Positions 40,698 through 48,678 of a stretch of DNA of 54,992 bases are shown piece by piece. A model generated the notes under the pieces. The model worked only from the letters and a program-made list of their open reading frames with translations, searched no databases and was not told where the DNA came from. A program made the translations under genes and the position numbers. The stretch is taken from contig JAKZES010000036.1 of the NCBI GenBank assembly GCA_022548915.1, forward strand, positions 1 through 54,992. Direction: 5' to 3'. Source of the DNA: Verrucomicrobiaceae bacterium E54 (GTDB taxonomy: Bacteria > Verrucomicrobiota > Verrucomicrobiia > Verrucomicrobiales > Akkermansiaceae). Numbering within the stretch: the first letter of the stretch is position 1; every line of letters begins with the position of its first letter.

Positions 40698-42674
40698 TCA
40701 GAATTGAAAACACCATGATTTGCCCATCTGCCGAACGAATCGATACGTCACAACACGACGTGTCCGTTTCCAAAGCGCACGATCAATCGCGTTTACCGAA
40801 GCTTGTCGGGCCTTTGCTTCGGCATTGCAGCGAAAGTCGAGCGTCCAAAACACCGCATCGTAACAATCCGTGCAGTTCGCTGAAGCTGCAGGCGCAGAGG
40901 CAGGCTGACAATAGTTTGTGTAGACACTTTTCACCCCTCCAGGAATGGCCCGACCAGTCGCTGAAAGAGTGCGGATGGTGATTTCACACCTGCCACAACC
41001 ATAACAGCAGCTGTAGAGACCGATGTAATCGACAAGATTTACCCCGTTATTGAGGTTGAACACGTATAGTGGCTCTTCACCTCGATTTGTGAGGTCCATC
41101 TCCTCAACAAGGCCTCCGACAGACAGATTAAATCCAAGCTCCTCGATGGGATCTCTTGATGGCCACCTTCCGGTCGCGGGGTTGTAATAGCGGTAACCGT
41201 AATACGTCACACGCATGCTTCGGTCGGCCTTGCCCATTTCGGGCAAGTCGCTAACGGTTAGAGAGATAGAGTTTGTGACTTCGCCTGCCGGGCTTGGTGG
41301 GCGTTTGGGGAGCCCGACCGGTCTGGCCGCGGGTGGGTCGTCCTCGGGCGGTGTCTGCGATGCCGGGACGGCGACGCGCTCCCGCTCCGGGGCGGGTGGC
41401 GCGGGTCGCCTCTGAAGCATGGCCGACATGATGCGAGGCGTTAGCATTCGGGAGCGTTCGGGACCAGTCAATTCGGCCCCGGTGTCCGGTCCGGAAGGCT
41501 CGGTTGGCTCGGTTGGCTCGGTTGGCTCGGTTGGCTCGGTTGGCTCGGTTGGCTCGGTTGGTGGCGGGCAGGGCGGTGGCGGGCAGGGCGGCGGCGGGGC
41601 CTCGCCGGGTTCCTCTCCCTCGGGCGGGGCGGCGGGAAAGGTCGGCACGTGTCCCGGCCCCCCTCCCGGGCCGCCGTGGGGATGGCAGCGGGTGTGGATG
41701 TCGCGCAGGGCGTCGATGTGGACGTGGGTGTAGATCTGGGTGGTTTCCATGCGCTCGTGGCCGAGCATTTCCTGGACGTAACGGATGTCCGCCCCGCCGC
41801 GGTGCATGTCGGTGGCGCAGCTGTGGCGGAAGAGGTGGCAGGCGCCGGGCTTGTCGATGCCGCAGCGCTTCAGCTGCTGTTTTACCCAGTTGCCGAGCCA
41901 GGCGGGGGTGAGGCGGGTGCCGTAGCCGCTCAGGAACAGGGCGGTCTCGCCGGGCAGGTGGGCGAAGTGCGGGCGGACGTCCCGCAGGAAGAGCTCGAGC
42001 CATTCGGCGGCGCGCTCGCCGACGGGCAGCAGGCGGGCCTTGCCGAACTTGCCCTTGCGGACGTGCAAGGTGCGGGCGTGCGGGTCGTAGTCGCCGTGGT
42101 CGAGGCCGGTCATTTCGCTGCGGCGCAGGCCGGTGGCGTAGAAGAGTTCGAGGATGGCGCGGTCGCGCAGGCCGAAGGGGCTGGTGAGGTCAGGCAGGGC
42201 GAGGAGCGCCTCGATTTCGGCGGGAGCGAGGGATTTGGGGAGTTTGCGGGCCTGCTTGCGGGGCAGGTCGAGGTCGGCGGCGGGATTGGCGGGGATATGG
42301 CCGTCGCGGCAAAGACGGGCGAAGAAGCGGCGGACGCAGCCGAGGCGGGCAAGCTGGGTGTTGATGCCGAGCGCCTGGCCGGTGCGGGGGCTGCGGTAGC
42401 GGTGGAGGAAGAGTTGGTAGTCTTCGAGGTGGGCGCGGGTGAGGGCGGCGGGGTCGTGGAGGCGCTCGGCGGCGGCCCATTGGCTGAACTGCCGCAGCGC
42501 CCAGCGGTGGGTGTCGATGGTGGCTGCGGAGCGGTTGAGGGCGGCGAGGCGGTCGAGGAAGTGTTCGACCTGAGCGGCGATGCCACGAGGTGTGGCGGGC
42601 GGAGGCGCGGGGCGTCCGCCCTTGGTTCTGCCCTGCATGCCGTGGAGATTGCGGAGTCCGGGTTTTCCTGCCAT
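40698..42674 (-). CDS. Tyrosine recombinase fused to an RHS core and tip domain
   Basis: ATG 42674 gives 658 residues; the frame opens to ATG 42764 (688 residues, numbering used here). Residues ~60-360 are a complete XerC/D-like recombinase. An N-terminal SAM-like domain (VEHFLDRLAALNRSAATIDT) precedes catalytic R214 (TGLRRSEM), K237/K239, H310-R313 (HLFRHSCATDM), H336 (EMLGHERMETT) and Y345 (QIYTHVHI). Residues ~364-500 are a Pro-rich linker with seven Thr-Glu-Pro units. Residues ~519-583 are an RHS core (VTYYGYRYYNPATGRWPSRD, then PLYVFNLNNGVNLVDYIGL). Residues 584-688 are a Cys-rich tip with CCYGCGRC. GC content falls in the RHS part. No stop or frame break separates the parts. Confidence 0.85.
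   Translation of the reverse strand: MAGKPGLRNLHGMQGRTKGGRPAPPPATPRGIAAQVEHFLDRLAALNRSAATIDTHRWALRQFSQWAAAERLHDPAALTRAHLEDYQLFLHRYRSPRTGQALGINTQLARLGCVRRFFARLCRDGHIPANPAADLDLPRKQARKLPKSLAPAEIEALLALPDLTSPFGLRDRAILELFYATGLRRSEMTGLDHGDYDPHARTLHVRKGKFGKARLLPVGERAAEWLELFLRDVRPHFAHLPGETALFLSGYGTRLTPAWLGNWVKQQLKRCGIDKPGACHLFRHSCATDMHRGGADIRYVQEMLGHERMETTQIYTHVHIDALRDIHTRCHPHGGPGGGPGHVPTFPAAPPEGEEPGEAPPPPCPPPPCPPPTEPTEPTEPTEPTEPTEPTEPSGPDTGAELTGPERSRMLTPRIMSAMLQRRPAPPAPERERVAVPASQTPPEDDPPAARPVGLPKRPPSPAGEVTNSISLTVSDLPEMGKADRSMRVTYYGYRYYNPATGRWPSRDPIEELGFNLSVGGLVEEMDLTNRGEEPLYVFNLNNGVNLVDYIGLYSCCYGCGRCEITIRTLSATGRAIPGGVKSVYTNYCQPASAPAASANCTDCYDAVFWTLDFRCNAEAKARQASVNAIDRALWKRTRRVVTYRFVRQMGKSWCFQF
41497..41559. 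repeat. 9-bp tandem repeat (GGCTCGGTT) x7
   Basis: Seven perfect 9-bp units lie within the linker of the recombinase-RHS gene and encode (Thr-Glu-Pro)7 on the minus strand. Because the unit is a multiple of three, copy-number changes would alter linker length without breaking the frame. Confidence 0.95.
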
Positions 42675-42871
42675 GGCCGAAGGCATCGATGCCGTGAATG
42701 CGCATGCCAAGACTGATTGCTGGACGGTGACAAAGATGACACGAAATGATTGCTTCCATGCCATGCTTTATCCTTGTGTCTTGAAGAAGGGAAAGTGTAA
42801 CTCGATGAGGCTTGAACGTCTGAATTGATGATAAGTGATCGTTTGGCATCGACTTCAACGCTACGGCTGAA

Positions 42872-42914
<43 letters not shown>

Positions 42915-42927
42915 CTGCGGGCTTGTT

Positions 42928-42940
42928 AGGGAGAGGAGGT
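42928..42940 (+). promoter_or_regulatory. Strong Shine-Dalgarno site for the TTG-started DUF1573 gene
   Basis: GGGAGAGGAGGT precedes TTG 42946 at normal spacing. It is one of very few clear Shine-Dalgarno sites in the window and decides the TTG start. Confidence 0.75.
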
Positions 42941-42945
42941 TCGGC

Positions 42946-43638
42946 TTGAGGGCGACGTCCCTCGGACTGGTGGCGGGTGCCACCCTTGCGTTGGCGCTTG
43001 CGGGGAAGGCGGTGGCATCCGGGGTGAGGTTTGAGTCGAAGGTGGTGCGTCTCACGGTCCAGCCGGATGCGATCAATGAACCGCTTCAGTGGAAGTGCAC
43101 GAACGGCACCGAGATTCCGCTGGTGGTCGAGCGTTTCGAGCAAGGCTGTGGATGTCTTGCCGGAGCGGTCCGGGATGTGGAGATCGCTCCGGGGAAAACC
43201 GGAGCCATCGAGGCGAAGTTCACTCCCGGACCGTATCGGGGACTCGTCCGCAAGTCGTTGCATGTGAGGTTCGTGGGCTTCGAGAAGCCCGTCGAGCTGG
43301 TGGCCGAGGTGACGATTCCTTCGACCGTCGAGCTGTCAGCCCGGGATCTGCTCTGGGAGGCGGACGATCGCTCTTCCAAGGTCATCGAGATCGAGGCGGG
43401 CACGAAGACCGACTTTCGGATCACCGGGCTGGTCGGCGTGGAGGAAAGTCAGTTCAAGCTGGAGCAGGAAATCCTTGTCGCCGGACGCCATTACCGGTTG
43501 AGCCTGACCCCTCAGGATGGGGTATCGCCCGGGCATCATGTGCTCCAGGTGCGCACCGACAGCCCGGATCGCCGCGATCAGGTGCTGGCCGTCTTTCTCA
43601 AGGTGGAAGCTCCCTCCGGAAAGGAGGGTGCGTCGTGA
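42946..43638 (+). CDS. Exported DUF1573-like protein
   Basis: This 230-residue protein starts at TTG 42946 with a signal sequence (LGLVAGATLALALAGKAVAS). The motif FEQGCGCLAGAVRDVEIAPG then GAIEAKFTPG is that of DUF1573 proteins (CGC...pG..g.I...f). These fold as Ig-like/ASPM-SPD-2-Hydin domains in exported proteins. Function is unknown. It is coupled by a GTGA overlap to the membrane HEAT protein and heads the surface-protein locus. Confidence 0.75.
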   Translation: MRATSLGLVAGATLALALAGKAVASGVRFESKVVRLTVQPDAINEPLQWKCTNGTEIPLVVERFEQGCGCLAGAVRDVEIAPGKTGAIEAKFTPGPYRGLVRKSLHVRFVGFEKPVELVAEVTIPSTVELSARDLLWEADDRSSKVIEIEAGTKTDFRITGLVGVEESQFKLEQEILVAGRHYRLSLTPQDGVSPGHHVLQVRTDSPDRRDQVLAVFLKVEAPSGKEGAS

Positions 43639-44597
43639 GACCGCCGCTCAAGGCCTCGAAGACGAGTCGGCGTCTGCTGCTGACGGGTGGCTTGCTGGTC
43701 ATTGCGGGAATCGTCGCCGTGCTCCGTCAATGGCCTGCCGACCCTCCGCCCGCAGCGGCACGCGCGACGATCGCGCAGACCGATCCGGGCCTGGATCTCG
43801 AAGACCCGCAGCCGTCCTTTGCGCTCCTGCGCCACGTTGCGGAAACCGGCGGGGACGAGGTGACGCGTGAGCTGGCGGTTGTCTGGCTCGACGCTCAGGC
43901 CCGCCGTCGGGTGGCGCTTTCGCCCTCCTACGAAAAGTGGCTGCTGGCGATGCTGCGCGACGGAGGTCACGCGGACTGGCCGTCCGAGTTCCGCTTCTGG
44001 ATCTACAACTCCGCCTTCAACAACCTGCAATACGGAAACGACCCGAAGGCCTTCACCCAACTGCTTCGCGATCTCGCGCTCAACGCCCCCGAGCGGACGA
44101 TGCGTCTCTATGCGCTGCAGCACCTCGGGCTCCAGCGCTTGGGAGGCCAGCTTGCGGATGAGCTTGGCGACCAGGTGGAGGCGGATCTGAGGCAGCTTGC
44201 CGCCGCCACCGATGGCGAAGTTGCAGGCACCGCGGTGGCGCTTCTCACGCAATGGGATGGCGAGGACGCACCGGCCCGTGGCGGTTCCATTGAGCGGGCC
44301 CTTGAGATCGCAGAGGACTCCGGTCGTCCCATCGATGTCCGGGTGACGGCGCTTCACGCCGCCGGTGCCAGTGCGCTGCCTCTTGCCCGGCGTCTTTCGA
44401 CCGATCAGGGACAACCCATCCCGGTCCGCAAGGCGGCGATCGCCTGCATCGGGCACCACGGCACCGGGGCCGACTGCGCCGAACTCGAGGAATTGTCTGG
44501 CGAAAGCTCGCGCCTCGCCCAGGCGGCCGATCCCGCCCTGCGCTCGATCCGCCATCGGATATCCAACCCGGACGCTCCCGAACCCGTTCCGTTCTGA
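43635..44597 (+). CDS. Membrane-anchored HEAT-like repeat protein
   Basis: GTG 43635 overlaps the stop of the DUF1573 gene. The 320-residue protein has one N-terminal membrane segment (LLLTGGLLVIAGIVAVLRQW). It is followed by helical repeats resembling HEAT/PBS lyase units (ELAVVWLDAQARRRVALSPS, RTMRLYALQHLGLQRLGGQL, PVRKAAIACIGHHGTGADCA). It probably scaffolds protein interactions outside the membrane. It lies 20 bp before the PA14 protein gene. Confidence 0.72.
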   Translation: MRPPLKASKTSRRLLLTGGLLVIAGIVAVLRQWPADPPPAAARATIAQTDPGLDLEDPQPSFALLRHVAETGGDEVTRELAVVWLDAQARRRVALSPSYEKWLLAMLRDGGHADWPSEFRFWIYNSAFNNLQYGNDPKAFTQLLRDLALNAPERTMRLYALQHLGLQRLGGQLADELGDQVEADLRQLAAATDGEVAGTAVALLTQWDGEDAPARGGSIERALEIAEDSGRPIDVRVTALHAAGASALPLARRLSTDQGQPIPVRKAAIACIGHHGTGADCAELEELSGESSRLAQAADPALRSIRHRISNPDAPEPVPF

Positions 44598-44617
44598 ACT
44601 CCCAAGCCTCCTTCGCC

Positions 44618-47600
44618 ATGAAATACCGCCCGATGATCGCCGCCCTGCTCGCAGGTGGCCAGATGTCACTTTGCACCATCGCCCACGCGACCATCACGGC
44701 GGACGGGAATGCATCGTGGACGCGCACCAATTCCCCCGGGACGTATGATGCTTCGGCTTCCGACAAGCTGGTGGTCGTCGTCTCCGGCGAGCACAATTTT
44801 TCCGGGAATCTAACAGGAGACTGCACGGGAGTCACCTACAACGGGCAAGCCTTGACGCTTGGCGTCAAGCAACTGCCTGTGGCCATCGGCTCGGGTGGCC
44901 ACGGTCAGACCCATTCGTCGGTTTGGTATCTCGATGATCCGGGCAACCATTCCGGAGCCGGCACCATCAACGTCACCTGCGTCGGCAACAACTGGGTTGC
45001 CACCGCGATCGGACTTTCCGGCACGGCCTCGGGGATTGGCTCGACCGCCAAGGTCTCGGCCGCCTCGACGGTCCCGCTGGGGACCTCGGACTACGGCTCG
45101 ATGGTCATCTCGGCCCTCGGCATGGGAGGAAACGGCAACACCGCAACCCCCTTGCCGGGGGTGACGGCGAATTCCCCCTCGCAGGCGGTCACGCTTGCCG
45201 GCATTCGCATCTCGACCTGGGCCGGGCACGCGGTGGCGGCCTCGACCATCAACTACGTGTCGTCCAACAACTTCGGTTTCAACACCGCGAAAACGGATGT
45301 CACCACGGTTGCGGCGGAGTTCAAGGCGGCGAACCCGCCGGTTCCGGTGGGACCGGTCCCGACGGCGCTGGATGTCGTGCCGGGCGAGTCGGTCATGCTG
45401 ACGTGGACCAACCTGCTGCCCGGCTCCGGGAACGACGTGTGGGTGGATGTCTGGATCGGCCCCGATGCCAACAGCCTCGTCAAGCTCGTCGATGCGGATC
45501 CGGATGGTCTGAACCTCACCTCGTTCCTCTACACGGCTCCATCCGAGGGGACTTATCACGGCCGGATCGATTCCTACCTGATGGGCTCGCCCACCGGCAC
45601 GCCGCATCAAGGTGAACCTTTTACCTTCGAGGTCAGTGACGAGGGCATCCTGGTCGAGACCTGGCTCGGATTGCGACCTCTCTCCTCGCTCGAACTTCTC
45701 CAGCAGGAAGGCATCTCGCTTCGCTCTCCGGATCAAGCGAGCCGGGTGGTCGCCTCCGGCGTGGCCGGTGTCGCCGCGCCCGCCGGTGTGAGAATCCGGG
45801 GACTGCTCACTCCGGACGTCACGGGCGACTATCTCTTCCATGTGGCCGGATCGCAGAACGCCGCGCTGTGGCTTTCCGCGGATGACTCGCGGTTCGGCAA
45901 GCAGCGCATCGCGTGGAATCTGGGACCGACCGATCCCCAGGAGTGGGACAAATTCGGCACGCAAACCTCCGCTGCCATCCCCCTCCAGGCCGGGGTCTCC
46001 TACTACATCGAGGCCCAGCTCATGAATGGCGCGGGAATCGGGCACCTCGACCTCGGCTGGACCCCGCCCGGCGGATCCTCACCGGAGTCGATCCCCACCA
46101 GCGCCCTGAGCTACCCGGTGGTCGATTCCGACGACCTGAATGACAACAACCTTCCCGACTCCTGGGAGGCATCGACCGGACTTGATCAGTCCGGCCTGCC
46201 CGGCGCCCTGTCCCAGTATGGCGACCCGGATCAGGACGGCATCCCCAACCTCGCCGAGTATGCCTACAACTCCGACCCCCTGGCCGCCGAAGATCTCGGC
46301 AACGGCATCACGCGGGAAACCTGGACCGCCGATGGCATCTCCGGCGGGGCGGTGTCCGTGCTGACCTCCAGTCCGATCTTCCACGACCTCCCGAATGAAA
46401 CCATCCACGCGCCGGGCGTGGATGACGCGACCTTCGGGACCCAGTACGGCGTGCGATACCGTGGCTTCCTCGTGGCGCCGACGACCGGCCCCTACCGCTT
46501 CTGGATCACCGGCAATGACGAGGTCCAACTCTGGCTGGCCGATGCCACCGTGACGCCCCACGGCGAGTCGCAGGCCCGTGCGGATCGATTCGGCAAGCAC
46601 CTCGTGGCCTACAACGAAGCGATCAGCACCTCCTATGATTGGGGCGCTCCTTACGAGTTCGACCGCACGCTCTCCCAGCGCAGCGCGGTGACCCAGCTTG
46701 TGGCCGGCCAGCCGTACTACATCGAAGTCCTCCACAAGCAGGGCTGGAGCAATGCCAGCGGCGACGCCCACGTTTCCCTCGCCTGGCAGGCGCCAGGTCA
46801 GGCCCGGGAAGTCATTCCCGCCTCCGCCTTCCTCGGCAACCGTCCCAACCCCCTCGACCTCGATGACGACAACCTGCCGGACGCCTGGGAAAGCGCCAAC
46901 GGCCTCGACCCGGCGGACAATGGACTCACCGATTCGACCCAGGGGGAATACGGCGACCCCGACGGCGACGGCCTGACCAACCTGGAGGAATACCACGCGG
47001 GCACCGATCCGTTGAATGCCGACACCGATGGCGACGGACTGTCCGACTCGGCCGAGTTGCGCCGTTATGGGACCGATCCCCACATCTCCAACAACCTCGA
47101 CCCGGTCGCCATCACGCTGCCTCCGCTGGAGCAGTACACGGCCGCCACCGGTTCGTGGACCCTCAATGAAGACGACTCGCTCACCGCCGCCGAGCGCCGC
47201 GGCGAGATCACCTACAGCTTCGCCGTCACCGAAGCCGGCGTGCACGAGGTCATCGTGTCCGCCGCCCTGGTCACTCCCGATGACTGGATCACCCAGCCCA
47301 TGCCACTGGTCCTTTCGCTGGATGACGATCCGCCCTTCGCCCGCGAAACCCTGAATGCCCGAAACGGCGATCCCGAGGAAATGCGCGCCATCACGCCCTG
47401 GCTTCCGGTGGGCAACCACACGCTGACCATTCTCCACGACAACTTCCAAGCCGACCGCCGCCTTCGCATCGAATCAGTGGTCGTCAATCGCCTCGGAGGC
47501 ACCGACCTCGACCTCGATGGCATCCCCGACTGGGTCGAAACCAATGAAACCTCGGCCAACGCACTGACGCGCATTCCTTCCGCCAGCCGCACCTCGCCGG

Positions 47601-48619
47601 TGTCCATCGAGGGCATCACCCGTCAGCTCTCCAGCACCACGCTCAGCGTGCTCATGCCCGGAGCCCCAACGCCCAGCGACGTGCCGGTCAGCGAGTCCAT
47701 CAACGATTCCTTTTTCGCCGACGTGCCACTCTCCGCCGATGGCGACGTCACCCTCGACGCCAGCTTCCTCGGTGGGGTGGTCACCGAAAGCCACACCATC
47801 ACCTGGACGGCGACCAATCTCTTCGAGGGCTTCCCCGACGACACCCTGCACATCCGCGCAGGCGACTCACTCCTGCTGGATGCCTGGAGCGGCGCTTCCG
47901 CCGACGGCGGGGCCTTCACCGTCACCCTCGACGGCACCCTGCTCGAAGACGGCAACCAGAACACCAGCCACACCTCCGGGCAGCCTTTTGCAGCAGCCTT
48001 CGCCACCGCAGGGAGCTATAGCCTGGTGGCCACCCACGACGGCCAGACCGCGACGGTCACGCTGGAAGTCCACACCGCCGACTTCGGCGCATCGCACCTC
48101 GTCATGGCCCATCTTGTTCGGGAATGGACACCGACCGTCCTCGGGCCCGTCGCCCTGATTGAGGCCGACGACGCGGTCATCTTCACCGAAACCACGCCCG
48201 ATCCGCAGGTCGATCCGCGCCGTTTCAACGTCCAGGTCGATACCGCCGGAAACCGTTATGTGATCGCCCGGCTTCCGGGCGACATCGACGGTGCTCCCTC
48301 CGCCATCCTCGCCCGCGGCACCGTCCACGGCTTCGATGTCGCCCGGGTCGATCAGACCCGGGATGCCCGGATCGTCCACCGTTACGACGACGGCACCTGG
48401 CTCATGCGCAGCACCGTGGTGGCAGTCAATTTGCCGGCGGGGATCATCATCCGGATGACGACCTTCGCCCAGGGAGCCCTCTTCACCAACGGCTCCACCA
48501 TTCTTGATCTGCGGGCCGAGGACTTCGACGCCAACGGCATCGCTCATGTTTACTACGAATGGACGGGGACAGGCGATCCGACCCTGTGCCACCGGACCCA
48601 GCTCTTCATCGAACCATGA
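44618..48619 (+). CDS. Large secreted PA14-domain surface protein
   Basis: This 1333-residue protein starts at ATG 44618 with a signal peptide (MIAALLAGGQMSLCTIAHAT). Residues ~25-235 are a beta-rich N-terminal domain. Two PA14 domains follow at ~340-485 (VRIRGLLTPDVTGDYLFHVA) and ~561-737 (VRYRGFLVAPTTGPYRFWIT). Each is followed by thrombospondin type 3-like calcium motifs (DPDQDGIPNLAEYAYNSDP; DPDGDGLTNLEEYHAGTDP; DTDGDGLSDSAEL). The remaining ~500 residues are beta-rich. PA14 domains bind glycans. Its stop abuts the RHS gene and both share a similar leader, so it is probably co-expressed with the RHS protein as an adhesin or delivery partner. Confidence 0.85.
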   Translation: MKYRPMIAALLAGGQMSLCTIAHATITADGNASWTRTNSPGTYDASASDKLVVVVSGEHNFSGNLTGDCTGVTYNGQALTLGVKQLPVAIGSGGHGQTHSSVWYLDDPGNHSGAGTINVTCVGNNWVATAIGLSGTASGIGSTAKVSAASTVPLGTSDYGSMVISALGMGGNGNTATPLPGVTANSPSQAVTLAGIRISTWAGHAVAASTINYVSSNNFGFNTAKTDVTTVAAEFKAANPPVPVGPVPTALDVVPGESVMLTWTNLLPGSGNDVWVDVWIGPDANSLVKLVDADPDGLNLTSFLYTAPSEGTYHGRIDSYLMGSPTGTPHQGEPFTFEVSDEGILVETWLGLRPLSSLELLQQEGISLRSPDQASRVVASGVAGVAAPAGVRIRGLLTPDVTGDYLFHVAGSQNAALWLSADDSRFGKQRIAWNLGPTDPQEWDKFGTQTSAAIPLQAGVSYYIEAQLMNGAGIGHLDLGWTPPGGSSPESIPTSALSYPVVDSDDLNDNNLPDSWEASTGLDQSGLPGALSQYGDPDQDGIPNLAEYAYNSDPLAAEDLGNGITRETWTADGISGGAVSVLTSSPIFHDLPNETIHAPGVDDATFGTQYGVRYRGFLVAPTTGPYRFWITGNDEVQLWLADATVTPHGESQARADRFGKHLVAYNEAISTSYDWGAPYEFDRTLSQRSAVTQLVAGQPYYIEVLHKQGWSNASGDAHVSLAWQAPGQAREVIPASAFLGNRPNPLDLDDDNLPDAWESANGLDPADNGLTDSTQGEYGDPDGDGLTNLEEYHAGTDPLNADTDGDGLSDSAELRRYGTDPHISNNLDPVAITLPPLEQYTAATGSWTLNEDDSLTAAERRGEITYSFAVTEAGVHEVIVSAALVTPDDWITQPMPLVLSLDDDPPFARETLNARNGDPEEMRAITPWLPVGNHTLTILHDNFQADRRLRIESVVVNRLGGTDLDLDGIPDWVETNETSANALTRIPSASRTSPVSIEGITRQLSSTTLSVLMPGAPTPSDVPVSESINDSFFADVPLSADGDVTLDASFLGGVVTESHTITWTATNLFEGFPDDTLHIRAGDSLLLDAWSGASADGGAFTVTLDGTLLEDGNQNTSHTSGQPFAAAFATAGSYSLVATHDGQTATVTLEVHTADFGASHLVMAHLVREWTPTVLGPVALIEADDAVIFTETTPDPQVDPRRFNVQVDTAGNRYVIARLPGDIDGAPSAILARGTVHGFDVARVDQTRDARIVHRYDDGTWLMRSTVVAVNLPAGIIIRMTTFAQGALFTNGSTILDLRAEDFDANGIAHVYYEWTGTGDPTLCHRTQLFIEP

Positions 48620-48678
48620 AGTCCGCGCCTCGTTCTCTCAACAATCACATCTTCTTCACTCCCATCCGACCTTTCGCC

